Notes: a model not told the origin generated them from the letters alone. A DNA stretch of 64,000 nucleotides from Lachnospiraceae bacterium (GCA_017442585.1 JAFRZM010000011.1:124001-188000), one strand, 5' to 3'. Counted from the stretch's first letter, positions 18,531-27,937 are shown. Made by a program: numbers and translations.

Positions 18531-18600
18531 TCTTACAGAAGCGATATTCGAAGATGGAATAACAACTATACCTGAAGGTATTTTTTCGGATTGTGTCTCT

Positions 18601-19908
18601 TTGGTAGATGTAACAATTCCCGAGAGTGTTACCGTCATTGACGACAGTGCTTTTTTGTGTTGTGAAAAGCTTACAACTATTGTACTTCCTGAAGGGTTAA
18701 CTTCAATCGGTAGCTATGCTTTTGATAGTTGCTATAGACTTACAACTATTTCGCTTCCGGAAGGGTTAACTTCAATTGGTGAATATGCGTTTCACTGGTG
18801 CTATTCTTTGACTTCAGTCATGATACATGAAAGCGTAGAAACAATAGGTGAGCATGCTTTTGGACTAAGCGGACTTCAAACTGTTGAATTTTTGAGTGTC
18901 AGCTCAAATGTCGCAAGTAACGCATTCTATGATGTCGGTAAAATTACCCGTACATATGAAAACGGAAATTGGATACCAAACACTCAAAATGTGGAACCTG
19001 CAACACTCATTATTCCTAATGGTTTTACTGCCGGAACTCCGGATGCAAACCATAACTGGAAGGGTGGCTTATTTATCGCAAAAACAAGAAAATCTGCGAC
19101 AGTAACCTTTAAGGTTGCAAACGGTAAATGGAATGACGGAACAACAGCGGATAAAACCGTAACTTTGAATGGTTTCGAAGGTGACGTTCTTAAACTTCTG
19201 GCTAATCAGATTCCTGCGGTAGGAAATATTCCTAATGACGGCTATCAGGCAGGAAGTTGGGATGTAACTCCGAGTGTAGATACAGAAATCACAGGTAATG
19301 TAACTTATACATATACATATACACTTACACCGGCGCCTGATCCGGACCCGGACCCGATTCCGGAACCTGAACCGATTGAAACAATATACACCATTTCATT
19401 CGATGCAAACGGTGGAGTGTATTTAGGCGATAACCTTTCGGTAGAACTTTTTAAAACATTTGATTTTGCATATAAACTGGGTAAGATATATAGACCGGGG
19501 TACTTATTTGCAGGCTGGTATACAGATCCTGTAGAAGGTGTGCGAATTAAGTCGGATACGAAGTTTAACGGCAATGTAACGACGCTTTATGCGCATTGGA
19601 TTAAAGTCTTTACCGGAAAGGTATGGAGCTTTACCGCAAGATCTTATTCTAAGGGTCGCTTAACGGTAAGAGCAGAAAAGCCTCTGACACCTGTATCAGG
19701 ATATGAATTTGAATACTCAGATGATGGAGTGCTTTGGATTACGAAAACAAAACTTACCGGAAAGAATGATGACTCCTTTACAACGATGTACTTTACAAAT
19801 CTTACCAAAGGAAACTATAAGGTAAGAGTACGAGCATTCAGATTCGATTCAACAGGTGCTAAAATATACGGTGCATGGAGTAAAGCAGTGACAGTACCTG
19901 TTAAATAA
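18601..19908 (+). CDS. BspA-type leucine-rich-repeat surface protein, 3' part of the frameshifted gene
   Basis: The continuation of the protein begun at 17958. The reading frame is open from about 18511, and the TTG at 18601 is only its first possible start, with no convincing ribosome site. It contains further LRR_5 units (TSIGSYAFDSC, TSIGEYAFHWC), a beta-rich region, an Asp-Pro-Glu linker (PDPDPDPIPEPEP), an InlB/Flg_new-type repeat (about residues 263-333; ISFDANGG and FAGWYTDP, AHW) and a C-terminal Fn3-like domain. There is no LPXTG or dockerin, so anchoring is unclear. BspA-like proteins are typical adhesins of gut and oral bacteria. A terminator follows. Confidence 0.75.
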   Translation: MVDVTIPESVTVIDDSAFLCCEKLTTIVLPEGLTSIGSYAFDSCYRLTTISLPEGLTSIGEYAFHWCYSLTSVMIHESVETIGEHAFGLSGLQTVEFLSVSSNVASNAFYDVGKITRTYENGNWIPNTQNVEPATLIIPNGFTAGTPDANHNWKGGLFIAKTRKSATVTFKVANGKWNDGTTADKTVTLNGFEGDVLKLLANQIPAVGNIPNDGYQAGSWDVTPSVDTEITGNVTYTYTYTLTPAPDPDPDPIPEPEPIETIYTISFDANGGVYLGDNLSVELFKTFDFAYKLGKIYRPGYLFAGWYTDPVEGVRIKSDTKFNGNVTTLYAHWIKVFTGKVWSFTARSYSKGRLTVRAEKPLTPVSGYEFEYSDDGVLWITKTKLTGKNDDSFTTMYFTNLTKGNYKVRVRAFRFDSTGAKIYGAWSKAVTVPVK

Positions 19909-19936
19909 CAGCGATAAAAAATGGTGGGTATAAAAG

Positions 19937-19973
19937 AAAACCCTTCCGGATTCAAATGGAAGGGTTTTTTTAC
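19937..19973. terminator. Bidirectional intrinsic terminator
   Basis: AAAACCCTTCC (19937-19947) pairs with GGAAGGGTTTT (19958-19968), followed by T. It separates the convergent LRR gene and the - strand gene ending at 19986. Confidence 0.88.
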
Positions 19974-19985
19974 GTGATTTAAAAA

Positions 19986-20441
19986 TTATCTGCTTTTTGA
20001 AATTTTTCTTCTAAGCTTCTGCATAAAGGAAAGCTTAGAAGGTGCAGCTTCTTTCTTACCGAAAGTACCTTTTATCTGTGTTAAGTATAAACCGCTGACA
20101 ACTGCTTTTACCTCTTTTTTCACAGGAACTGTGTCATAGATTTCCGGTGCGCAAAGAAGCGTCATAATGTTAGGACCGATTTTTACCTTAACGATAGGAG
20201 CTTTGGTGCCTTTAAGATACCAAGGTGTCTGTGCAAGTACTGCAGGTGGAAGACCTGCGTCTTTAAGCTTCATCTTTTTCTTATCGATTATAAGAAGTGA
20301 GACATTCTGGCTTGCTTCAGCCACCATCTTGTCTTGTTCAACTTTTCTCTTTTCAGCCTTTTTGCCTATAAAATATAATGCGATAGTTGCGATAACGAGT
20401 AACGCTGTAACAACTATAAGCACGATCCAATACCATTGCAT
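19986..20441 (-). CDS. Conserved membrane-anchored protein of unknown function
   Basis: A 151-residue protein with one N-terminal membrane helix (about 3-25; WIVLIVVTALLVIATIALYF) and a basic cytoplasmic-type tail. The soluble part has a beta-rich core (VSLLIIDKKKMKLKDAGLP, PIVKVKIGPNIMTLLCA) and a conserved-looking VKKEVKAVVSGLYLTQIKG. I have seen this pattern in Lachnospiraceae proteins of unknown role and can name no function. The start at 20441 is set by an AAAGGGAG ribosome site 9 bases away; a longer form is possible but would begin inside the promoter. It is transcribed alone, divergent from 20605. Confidence 0.75.
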   Translation of the reverse strand: MQWYWIVLIVVTALLVIATIALYFIGKKAEKRKVEQDKMVAEASQNVSLLIIDKKKMKLKDAGLPPAVLAQTPWYLKGTKAPIVKVKIGPNIMTLLCAPEIYDTVPVKKEVKAVVSGLYLTQIKGTFGKKEAAPSKLSFMQKLRRKISKSR

Positions 20442-20476
20442 AGTGATTCTCTCCCTTTTAAATTGATACCTTAGTA

Positions 20477-20505
20477 ATTCTATCATTAGATAAGCTAAAA
20501 ATCAA
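20477..20505 (-). promoter_or_regulatory. Sigma-A promoter of the 19986-20441 gene
   Basis: On the - strand: TTGATT (20505-20500), 17-base spacer, TAGAAT (20482-20477), with an extended TG just before the -10 box. Confidence 0.65.
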
Positions 20506-20528
20506 TTCTTTTTAGTAAGGTATAAGTA

Positions 20529-20557
20529 TTGCGGTAAAGCATTATTTATGCTATTCT
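20529..20557 (+). promoter_or_regulatory. Possible promoter of the 20605 gene
   Basis: TATTCT at 20552-20557 with an extended TGC in front; a weak TTGCGG lies 17 bases upstream. Confidence 0.4.
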
Positions 20558-20604
20558 ATAAAGATGTTAGTAAAGATTTTTTAGGATATATAAGGTGTTT
20601 TTAA

Positions 20605-21471
20605 ATGAAGAGAATAATAAATTCGATAATGGTTACGGTTTTTGCCGTAGTTTTATTTACAGGATCATTTTTCAGCAAGCTTGAAACAAATAATACAAGC
20701 GCAAGCGATGATTTTATACCGAGTGAGAATTGGGTGGTCAATGAAGATGAGACACCGGTAGAAATTGATGATTATGAGCTTAATAAGTATGTTAAACTTG
20801 GTGAAATAGATGATGTCACAATAAGTGTCCCGTTCACGGAGGTAGATGACGCATATGTGCGTCAACAGATTAATGACATGCTTGCGGAATATCCGGAAGA
20901 ACGCGTATACGAGACACTGGATGACGATTACGTCAAAGAGTATTTCGAGCTTGATACGGTAGAGGATCTTTATAATTCTGTAAAGGATTATTGTACATTA
21001 CAGTCCGATAACGAGAAGACAAATACCGCTTTTCAAATGTTCATTGAAAAGGCGCTTTCAATTTCGGAAGTCAATGTTCCGTATGAATTATTAAATCATA
21101 AGAGAAAGCTTTATCTTTCAAAGTTAAAGAAAAGTATCGAAGATAACGGACTTACCGTAACGGATTACGTTCAGAATTTCTACGGACAGACCGAAGAAGA
21201 ATTCTTTAAAAGCGTGACTGAAATGATAGAAGAATCATTAAAGAAGCAGATGATGCTTGCATGTTACGCCAAAGAAAATGCAATTGTGCTTGATGCAAAG
21301 GAATATGAATCTTATAAGCAGTCTTTTATATCATATTACGGATATGAAAGCGACGAAGCACTTTATAAGGATTATTCCGAAAGTGAGCTTAAGCTTTCAT
21401 GCCTTTGCAATCAGGTTGTCGAGATGCTTCTTGATGTTATACATGTCAATTACATTCCGGCAAAGAATTAA
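20605..21471 (+). CDS. Exported trigger-factor C-domain-like protein lacking an FKBP domain
   Basis: A 288-residue protein with an N-terminal hydrophobic export signal (about 6-24) and no lipobox. After a short linker comes YVKLGEIDDVTISVPFTEVD, which resembles the segment just before the FKBP domain in the anchored protein at 58229 (VTLGDYEGIEVYKIIPEVTD). The FKBP part is then missing, and the chain passes directly to a helical region (about 110-270) like the trigger-factor/SurA C-terminal chaperone domain: SVKDYCTLQSDNEKT, VPYELLNHKRKLYLSKL, NGLTVTDYVQNFYGQ. I infer an extracytoplasmic holdase-type chaperone. The frame is intact. It lies upstream of asnS with no clear terminator between them. 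Confidence 0.65.
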   Translation: MKRIINSIMVTVFAVVLFTGSFFSKLETNNTSASDDFIPSENWVVNEDETPVEIDDYELNKYVKLGEIDDVTISVPFTEVDDAYVRQQINDMLAEYPEERVYETLDDDYVKEYFELDTVEDLYNSVKDYCTLQSDNEKTNTAFQMFIEKALSISEVNVPYELLNHKRKLYLSKLKKSIEDNGLTVTDYVQNFYGQTEEEFFKSVTEMIEESLKKQMMLACYAKENAIVLDAKEYESYKQSFISYYGYESDEALYKDYSESELKLSCLCNQVVEMLLDVIHVNYIPAKN

Positions 21472-21527
21472 AATCATTAGTAATAAATAATTAATTATAT
21501 ATTTTATCAAAACAGGAGGAATAGGAT

Positions 21528-22922
21528 ATGGAGAAATTAGTTACGATCCGCGAAATATTTAAAGAAAGAGAACAATATTTCGATAATACCGTTAAAGTCG
21601 GCGGTTGGGTACGTTCAATCAGAAATTCGAAGACATTTGGTTTCATAGTAGTAAATGACGGTAGTTTCTTCGAGAATCTCCAGATCGTATATTCAAATGC
21701 ATTATCAAACTTCGACGAGATAGATAAGTTAAATGTCGGCGCTGCAATCATTGTAGAAGGTAAGCTTATAGCAACACCTGAAGCAAAGCAGCCGTTTGAG
21801 ATACAGGCAGAGCGTGTTGATATAGAAGGTGTATCTACACCTGATTATCCGCTTCAGAAGAAACGTCATACATTTGAATATTTAAGAACAATATCACATT
21901 TACGTCCACGTACAAATGCGTTCCAGGCGACATTTAGAGTGCGTTCCCTGGCAGCATACGCTATTCATAAGTTTTTCCAGGAGAGAAACTTTGTATACGT
22001 AAATACACCGCTTATTACGGGTTCTGACTGCGAGGGTGCAGGAGAGATGTTCCAGGTAACAACGCTTGACCTTAATAATCTTCCTAAGACTCCGGACGGA
22101 AAGGTTGATTATTCAAAGGATTTCTTCGGAAAGCCTACAAACCTTACAGTATCGGGACAGTTGAACGGAGAGACATATGCGCTTGCATTCCGTGACATTT
22201 ATACATTCGGACCTACATTTAGAGCAGAAAACTCAAATACAACACGTCATGCGGCTGAGTTTTGGATGATCGAGCCTGAAATGGCATTCGCTGATCTTTC
22301 AGACGATATGGATGTTGCAGAAAGCATGCTTAAATATGTTATTAACTACGTATTAGAGAATGCGCCTGAAGAGATGGAATTCTTCAATACATTTGTAGAT
22401 AAGGGGCTTATCGAGAGACTTAAGCATGTGGCAAGTTCTGATTTCGGACGTGTTACATACACTGAAGCTATCGATATCTTATCAAAGCACAATGACAAAT
22501 TTGATTACAAGGTATCCTGGGGATGCGATCTTCAGACAGAGCATGAGCGTTATCTTACAGAAGAAGTATTTAAAAAACCTATATTCGTAACAGATTATCC
22601 GAAGGATATTAAGGCATTCTATATGAAACTAAACGAAGACGGAAAGACTGTTGCAGCATGTGACTGCCTTGTTCCTGGAATCGGTGAGATAATCGGAGGA
22701 AGCCAGAGAGAAGACGATCTTGAGAAGTTAGAGACTCGTATGAAAGAGCTTAACTTAAATCCTGAAGATTACGGATTTTATCTTGATTTAAGAAGATACG
22801 GTTCTGTACGTCATGCGGGATACGGTTTGGGATTCGAACGTTGTGTAATGTATCTTACAGGTATGGCCAACATAAGAGATGTTATCCCGTTCCCAAGAAC
22901 AGTTAATAACTGTGAATTATAA
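21528..22922 (+). CDS. asnS: Asparaginyl-tRNA synthetase
   Basis: A 464-residue class II synthetase. It has an N-terminal OB fold (about 15-110; [24 protein letters not shown]) and a catalytic core with motif 2 ([20 protein letters not shown]) and motif 3 ([13 protein letters not shown]). The ENSNTTRH block is the AsnRS form rather than AspRS. Length is normal. The ribosome site AGGAGG is strong. No T-box leader precedes it, although only about 50 bases separate it from the upstream gene. A terminator follows directly. Confidence 0.95.
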   Translation: MEKLVTIREIFKEREQYFDNTVKVGGWVRSIRNSKTFGFIVVNDGSFFENLQIVYSNALSNFDEIDKLNVGAAIIVEGKLIATPEAKQPFEIQAERVDIEGVSTPDYPLQKKRHTFEYLRTISHLRPRTNAFQATFRVRSLAAYAIHKFFQERNFVYVNTPLITGSDCEGAGEMFQVTTLDLNNLPKTPDGKVDYSKDFFGKPTNLTVSGQLNGETYALAFRDIYTFGPTFRAENSNTTRHAAEFWMIEPEMAFADLSDDMDVAESMLKYVINYVLENAPEEMEFFNTFVDKGLIERLKHVASSDFGRVTYTEAIDILSKHNDKFDYKVSWGCDLQTEHERYLTEEVFKKPIFVTDYPKDIKAFYMKLNEDGKTVAACDCLVPGIGEIIGGSQREDDLEKLETRMKELNLNPEDYGFYLDLRRYGSVRHAGYGLGFERCVMYLTGMANIRDVIPFPRTVNNCEL

Positions 22923-22926
22923 TTTT

Positions 22927-22957
22927 AAAGGCCATCGGTTAAACGATGGCCTTTTTT
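22927..22957 (+). terminator. Intrinsic terminator of asnS
   Basis: AAAGGCCATCG (22927-22937) pairs with CGATGGCCTTT (22944-22954), GTTAAA loop, T tail. Confidence 0.9.
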
Positions 22958-22984
22958 AAACCTTTTAATTTGTCGGAGAAATCT

Positions 22985-24043
22985 ATGGATAATAAAAAGT
23001 CACTAAAGGTTCGAGTTATAAGTGCGATAGTACTTTTGATTTTTATCTTTGCTATTATGGTTTTCACATTGAAGAATAAACATATGGGTGAAAACTTCGA
23101 TGTAAATTTCTATACATATACGACGTTTGATTATTTTGATACCATCATTACAATCACCGTATATGACATAGATAAGGATTCGTATGACCGCATCATAAAA
23201 GAAGTCGACGAGACTATAAAAGAATATGACGAAGCCTTTGATATCTATACAGAAGGTGTCGGTGCTGATATCTATAATATAAATAAAAATGCGGGAGTTG
23301 AGTCTATTCAGGTAAAACCATATACCGTAGGGCTTTTGTTATCCGCTGTTGAAGGATACGAAAAAACAAATGGCGCCACAAATGTCTGTATAGGTGCTTT
23401 GACCTCAATCTGGCACAAGTACAGGGAAGAGGGCGTAAGTCTTCCCAATAAAGAGCTTCTTACGGAAGCTGCAAAGCATATAAGCATTGATAACCTTGAA
23501 ATCGATGTTGCAAACGGTACGGTTTTCTTAAAAGATAAGGATGCTTCGCTTGACGTAGGTGCGATTGCAAAAGGATTCGCTGCTGAAGAAGCGGCGGCGA
23601 TATTACATGATAATGGGATAGAACATGCAATTCTTTCTTTCGGTGGAAATATCATAGCCCTTGGCGACAAGATGGGCGTACCTTTTAATGTTGCGATAGA
23701 AGATCCGATTCATGAAGGTGAAAACATTGCGGTGCTTTCCGTAAAGGATATGGCAATCGTAACATCGGGAGATTATCAAAGATACTATGAAGTAGATGGG
23801 AAAAGATACTGCCATATAATAGATTCAAAAACGCTTTATCCTGCTACATTACATTCGTCTGTAACGGTAGTAAGTAAGGATTCAACTATGGCTGATATTT
23901 TATCTACCGCGCTTTTTACTATGAGTATTGAAGACGGGGAAGAACTTATAAGTAACTTTAAAGACGTATATGTTATGTGGCTCTCAAAGGATGGTACAAT
24001 AACTTATTCAAAGGGGTTTAAGGACCATATAATCGTGAAGTGA
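22985..24043 (+). CDS. apbE: FAD:protein FMN transferase (ApbE family), membrane anchored
   Basis: A 352-residue flavinyl transferase that covalently attaches FMN to Thr/Ser of extracytoplasmic flavoproteins. An N-terminal membrane helix (about 10-28) places it outside the membrane, and no lipobox is seen. Family motifs include FDTIITITVYD, SLDVGAIAKGFAAEEAA (the conserved GAIAKG), LSFGGNIIALG and, near the C-terminus, TSGDYQRYYEVDGKRYCHIID and TVVSKDSTMADILSTALF (metal-binding Asp/Thr). I chose the start at 22985 because the longer reading would begin inside the asnS terminator; GGAG lies 6 bases upstream. It is followed by a NusG-II and a Gx-type membrane gene. Confidence 0.9.
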   Translation: MDNKKSLKVRVISAIVLLIFIFAIMVFTLKNKHMGENFDVNFYTYTTFDYFDTIITITVYDIDKDSYDRIIKEVDETIKEYDEAFDIYTEGVGADIYNINKNAGVESIQVKPYTVGLLLSAVEGYEKTNGATNVCIGALTSIWHKYREEGVSLPNKELLTEAAKHISIDNLEIDVANGTVFLKDKDASLDVGAIAKGFAAEEAAAILHDNGIEHAILSFGGNIIALGDKMGVPFNVAIEDPIHEGENIAVLSVKDMAIVTSGDYQRYYEVDGKRYCHIIDSKTLYPATLHSSVTVVSKDSTMADILSTALFTMSIEDGEELISNFKDVYVMWLSKDGTITYSKGFKDHIIVK

Positions 24044-24044
24044 T

Positions 24045-24431
24045 ATGAATGATAAGAAAAGATTAAAAAATGATATAAAACTGATAGCTGCAGCGCTTAT
24101 TATAGCGGTTGTATCGTATGTTATCATACGTACGGTAAGTATATATACGACGGGCGATGCGTACGTTCTGGTAACCGTCGATAATGAAGAGATAGAGAGG
24201 CTGCCGTTGAATAAGGATACGACAATTACCGTTAAGGGACTGAACGGATTTGAAAATGTGCTTGTTATCAAAGACGGAAGCGCGTACGTAGAATCTGCAA
24301 CATGTCCCGATAAGATATGTGTACATAAGGGAAAGATAAGATATAACGGCGAAGCGATAGTTTGTCTTCCGGGAAGAGTAGTTATAACGGTTATAAGTAA
24401 TGATGAAGGCGTAGATGCCACGGTACGTTAA
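24045..24431 (+). CDS. NusG domain II-like membrane-anchored protein
   Basis: A 128-residue protein with one N-terminal membrane helix (about 12-31) and an extracytoplasmic NusG-II-like beta domain. Conserved cysteines sit in SATCPDKICVHKGKI and in AIVCLPGRVVI, a pattern typical of this family and suggestive of a redox or cofactor site. It starts 1 base after the apbE stop and is followed by a Gx-type gene. That pairing recalls EetA/EetB of the Listeria flavin-based extracellular electron transfer locus, but the equivalence is my inference from gene type and order. Confidence 0.75.
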   Translation: MNDKKRLKNDIKLIAAALIIAVVSYVIIRTVSIYTTGDAYVLVTVDNEEIERLPLNKDTTITVKGLNGFENVLVIKDGSAYVESATCPDKICVHKGKIRYNGEAIVCLPGRVVITVISNDEGVDATVR

Positions 24432-24448
24432 AGATAGGGAATGTAGCG

Positions 24449-24961
24449 ATGAATAAAAGGAAATTTACAGCATATATGGGAATGCTTCTTGCGGTTGCAT
24501 TCGTTTTGTCATACATAGAGACTTTGATACCGCTTAATTTCGGTGTGCCGGGTATAAAATTGGGTCTTGGAAACCTTGCGGTGGTAACAGCGTTATACAC
24601 GATAGGCATTGGTCCTGCAATAGTTTTGGCGATAATGAAAGTTTTACTTGTTACATTTACGTTCGGAAGTTTCTCGATGTTTATGTATTCGTTTGCTGGT
24701 GCATTATTAAGTGTACTTGTAATGGCTTTATTAAAGAAACTCGATATTTTTTCATGTTATGCGGTAAGCGCTACGGGCGGAATCATGCATAATGTGGGAC
24801 AGATTCTGGTTGCGGTGCTTATCACAAAAGAAATAAGGATTACATATTATCTTCCTGTTTTAATAGTATCCGGCGTTGTAACCGGTGCTGTTTTGGGAAT
24901 TATCGCGGGACTTATCGTAAAAAGAGTCTCGAAAGTTTTAAAGGTGGATTATGAGAGATAA
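24449..24961 (+). CDS. Gx transporter family / heptaprenyl diphosphate synthase component I-like membrane protein
   Basis: A 170-residue integral membrane protein with about five hydrophobic helices. The opening YMGMLLAVAFVLSYIETLIP and GVPGIKLGLGNLAV are typical of the Hpre_diP_synt_I/'Gx transporter' family. The old name reflects gene neighbourhoods with prenyl synthases; the fold is that of a small-substrate transporter (S-component-like). Together with apbE and the NusG-II gene it forms an apparent three-gene set that may handle flavin or quinone chemistry at the membrane. Its end overlaps the start of recJ by 11 bases, so recJ is in the same operon. Confidence 0.78.
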   Translation: MNKRKFTAYMGMLLAVAFVLSYIETLIPLNFGVPGIKLGLGNLAVVTALYTIGIGPAIVLAIMKVLLVTFTFGSFSMFMYSFAGALLSVLVMALLKKLDIFSCYAVSATGGIMHNVGQILVAVLITKEIRITYYLPVLIVSGVVTGAVLGIIAGLIVKRVSKVLKVDYER

Positions 24962-26738
24962 AAAGTGGGTCGTACTTGCTAAAAAAGCGGACTTTAAAGA
25001 AATTGCAGATAAATACGGAATAGATCAGGTGACAGCCCGCCTTATCCGTAATCGTGATATAACCGATGACAATGAGATAAATATGTTCTTAAATGCAAAT
25101 GTAGAGGATCTTTATTCTCCAAAGCTTTTGCCTGATATTGATAATGGCGTAGAAATCATTCTTTCGAAAATTAAAGAAAAGAAGCATATAAGAATAATAG
25201 GTGATTATGATATAGACGGCGTTACATCGACTTATATTCTGCAATATGCAATTAAGGTTTTGGGCGGAGAGGTAAGCTTTGTCATACCTGACCGTATAGA
25301 AGACGGATATGGCTTAAATAAGCGTCTTATAGAAAATGCTATAGAAGATAAGGTAGATACAATCCTAACCTGCGATAACGGCATAAGCGCAGTTGAGGAG
25401 ATAAGATATGCAAAGGATAACGGACTTAGTGTGGTTGTAACCGACCATCATAATCAGCCTTTTATATTTGCCGGTGAAGAAAAGCAGTATGTAACGGTTG
25501 ATGCCGATGCAGTAATCGATCCTAAGGTTATAACATCGACTTATCCGTTTCCTGAGATTTGCGGAGCCTTTGTGGCATTTAAGTTTGTGCAGGAATTATT
25601 TACAAAGGCAGGTTTATCAAAAGAAGATATAGAAAGACATTTCAATCATCTTTCTATGTATGCGGCTATAGGAACTATAGGCGATATTATGGAATTGCGT
25701 TCGGAAAATCGAATAATAGTAAAGCATGGATTGAAACTTTTAAGAAAAACTGACAATATAAGCTTAAATGCTCTTATAGACGCATGTAAGTTAAAAAAAG
25801 AAAACATTGGTCCGTATCATATAGGATTTGTTTTGGGGCCGTGTATCAATGCGAGCGGAAGGCTTGAGACGGCAGAGCAGGCACTTAATCTTCTTATCTC
25901 AAATGATGAAGAAGAGTGCAAAAGACTGGCTTTACGTCTTGTGGAATTAAACGCGGAAAGAAAAGCTTTGACAGAAGAATATAAGGACAAAGCTTGCGAA
26001 CTTATAGATACAACAGATTTAAATGACGATAATGTGCTTGTGGTACCGCTATACGACTGTCATGAATCGATAGCGGGTATAATTGCGGGACGAATCAGGG
26101 AAAAGTATAATAAGCCGGTTCTTGTGGTAACAAAGACTAAGGAAGGCCTTAAAGGATCGGGAAGAAGCATACCTGCTTATAATATGTTTGATGAGATGAG
26201 TAAGGTCAAAGAGCTTTTTACAAAGTTTGGCGGACATGCAATGGCAGCAGGATTTTCACTTACGGAAGAGAATCTTCCTAAATTGAGAAAAGCGTTAAAT
26301 GATAACGAAAGCCTTACGGAAGAAGATTTGACTGAGGTTTTACGTCTTGACATGCAGCTTCCTCCTGAGTATTTAACGTATGATTTTATACGTGAAATCG
26401 ACCGTCTTGAGCCATACGGCAATGGTAACCCTAAACCTGTATTCGGGGAAAAGAACATGACGGTAATGTCTTTAAAGGTACTGGGAAATGAGCGTAAAGT
26501 CATAAAGATGATGTTAAAGACAAAACGCGGTAATAAATTCGAGGCAATATCTTTTGAAGATGTAGAAAATGTGCGTGCCTTTATGGCGATGCGTTATGAT
26601 GAAGTAATGGTGGAAGACTTATTCGCAGGCAGAATGACGGGAATTAAGCTTACGATAGCATATGAACCTTCGATAAACGAATACAATGGTCGTAAAACCA
26701 TACAGCTTACGATAAAAGATATGAAACACGCAGATTGA
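24951..26738 (+). CDS. recJ: Single-stranded-DNA-specific exonuclease RecJ
   Basis: A 595-residue 5'-3' ssDNA exonuclease of the DHH superfamily, acting in recombination and repair. The phosphoesterase motifs are present: IIGDYDIDGVTS (motif I), ILTCDNGISA (motif II), VVTDHHNQP (DHH, motif III) and the later GPCINASGRL. The DHHA1 domain follows (SIAGIIAGRIREKY; KGSGRSI; KFGGHAMAAGFSL), then the OB fold (about 480-590). There is a short insertion after DHH (about 12 residues) with no sign of damage. The start overlaps the Gx gene. Confidence 0.95.
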   Translation: MRDKKWVVLAKKADFKEIADKYGIDQVTARLIRNRDITDDNEINMFLNANVEDLYSPKLLPDIDNGVEIILSKIKEKKHIRIIGDYDIDGVTSTYILQYAIKVLGGEVSFVIPDRIEDGYGLNKRLIENAIEDKVDTILTCDNGISAVEEIRYAKDNGLSVVVTDHHNQPFIFAGEEKQYVTVDADAVIDPKVITSTYPFPEICGAFVAFKFVQELFTKAGLSKEDIERHFNHLSMYAAIGTIGDIMELRSENRIIVKHGLKLLRKTDNISLNALIDACKLKKENIGPYHIGFVLGPCINASGRLETAEQALNLLISNDEEECKRLALRLVELNAERKALTEEYKDKACELIDTTDLNDDNVLVVPLYDCHESIAGIIAGRIREKYNKPVLVVTKTKEGLKGSGRSIPAYNMFDEMSKVKELFTKFGGHAMAAGFSLTEENLPKLRKALNDNESLTEEDLTEVLRLDMQLPPEYLTYDFIREIDRLEPYGNGNPKPVFGEKNMTVMSLKVLGNERKVIKMMLKTKRGNKFEAISFEDVENVRAFMAMRYDEVMVEDLFAGRMTGIKLTIAYEPSINEYNGRKTIQLTIKDMKHAD

Positions 26739-26763
26739 AACTTATGTATTTCTAGTGTATTAT
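26735..26763 (+). promoter_or_regulatory. Sigma-A promoter of the 26792 gene
   Basis: TTGAAA at 26735-26740 (overlapping the recJ stop), 17-base spacer, TATTAT at 26758-26763. Confidence 0.7.
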
Positions 26764-26791
26764 TATCTTTAGTAGCTTTAAGGGGTAACTT

Positions 26792-27937
26792 ATGGAAAAT
26801 ATGGAAACCGACATAGTTGAAGATGAAGTAGAACTCGAAGATGAGTATAAAAGTGCTATCCCAAGTAATCTTATTACGAAAAGCATAAGGAAGTGTTATG
26901 CCAGGCGTATGAGATTGCCGGGGGTACTTCTTTTGGTACTCATTCTTATCTGGTATGTCTTCCCGTTCTCAAATATCGTATTTCCGATGCAGGTGGATGC
27001 GGAAGATGATTTTACATCCATTCTTAATTCTAATACGAGATGCGTCGAGACTACATTGAACGGATTATATTTTACGGGATATACTTCAACTATATTTGAG
27101 CGTCCGAACGGATACTATTATTATACGGTCAGAGACGGTTGTATACTTATAGTGCTTTTGTCTCCGGCGACATGTAACGAAGGTATATCTAATATGGAAT
27201 CTGTTACTATAAAAGCAAAGGTATGTACACCGGGACAGTCATATGACAGATTATTATTCAATTTGTCGAGTGATCTTTCAAAAATGCCTTCGGATATATC
27301 TAATATCGCACCTGAATATAATCTTACGACAGAAGGCTTTATGTCTCTTATGGAGGTTGTATACTTAGACGAGGTTGCGGTTACGGGTTTATCTACAAGA
27401 ATACTTATATGTCTATATATATTGTGCATGATAATTACGCTTTACGCGTTTTTGACGAACTTTATGTTCGCGCTTTTTCCTAATATAGCACCACCGGTGC
27501 TTACTTTGGCGCGTTTCGGTAACAGGAAAAAGCTCTTGGCAAAAGCAGAGCACGAACTTTCGACACTTCCACAGCTTGCTACGGAAGATATGTTTATTAC
27601 GAAGTCATTCTTTATTGAGATATCCAATGAAGGAGTGGCAATAGTTCCGATAGACGAGATAATCTGGGTTTATAAGCATTCAACGCTTCATAAATTCTTA
27701 TGGTACAACTTTGTGATATCCTATACGCTTCATATTCACGGCAATAAGCATTACTACATAAGATGTCCGAAGAATATTAAGTCCGATATCGACGGTATTA
27801 TGGATTACCTTGCAGAGGCCAATCATTCAATACTTGTCGGATTTAACGAAGAGAACAGAATTAAGGCACAAAAGATACAGAATAAGAAAGCGCTCCATTT
27901 GAATAAGCTCTTTGAGTTTATGAAGAGACGTATATAG
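26792..27937 (+). CDS. Two-helix membrane protein of unknown function (possibly DUF6709-like)
   Basis: A 381-residue protein. It begins with an acidic cytoplasmic stretch (about 1-25), then a membrane helix (about 45-65; GVLLLVLILIWYVFPF), an extracytoplasmic domain of about 135 residues, a second helix (about 205-230; ILICLYILCMIITLYAFL) and a cytoplasmic C-terminal domain. The last resembles a PH-like/YcxB-like module (FFIEISNEGVAIVPIDEIIW, WVYKHSTLHKFLW). I tentatively relate it to DUF6709 proteins of Lachnospiraceae, without certainty. No function is suggested. It has its own promoter and is followed 35 bases later by a methyltransferase gene. Confidence 0.6.
   Translation: MENMETDIVEDEVELEDEYKSAIPSNLITKSIRKCYARRMRLPGVLLLVLILIWYVFPFSNIVFPMQVDAEDDFTSILNSNTRCVETTLNGLYFTGYTSTIFERPNGYYYYTVRDGCILIVLLSPATCNEGISNMESVTIKAKVCTPGQSYDRLLFNLSSDLSKMPSDISNIAPEYNLTTEGFMSLMEVVYLDEVAVTGLSTRILICLYILCMIITLYAFLTNFMFALFPNIAPPVLTLARFGNRKKLLAKAEHELSTLPQLATEDMFITKSFFIEISNEGVAIVPIDEIIWVYKHSTLHKFLWYNFVISYTLHIHGNKHYYIRCPKNIKSDIDGIMDYLAEANHSILVGFNEENRIKAQKIQNKKALHLNKLFEFMKRRI

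Noticed and set aside
19320..19370. Short tandem repeat of GGACCC/GACCCG type
   Set aside because: It encodes an in-frame Asp-Pro linker between domains of the surface protein and needs no separate explanation.
18601..19908. The downstream LRR frame as an independent gene
   Set aside because: Its repeat pattern continues the upstream frame without a gap, the frame is open before the TTG, and it has no signal peptide or ribosome site.
21472..21527. T-box or other riboswitch before asnS
   Set aside because: Only about 55 A+T-rich bases are available, with no specifier stem or terminator structure.
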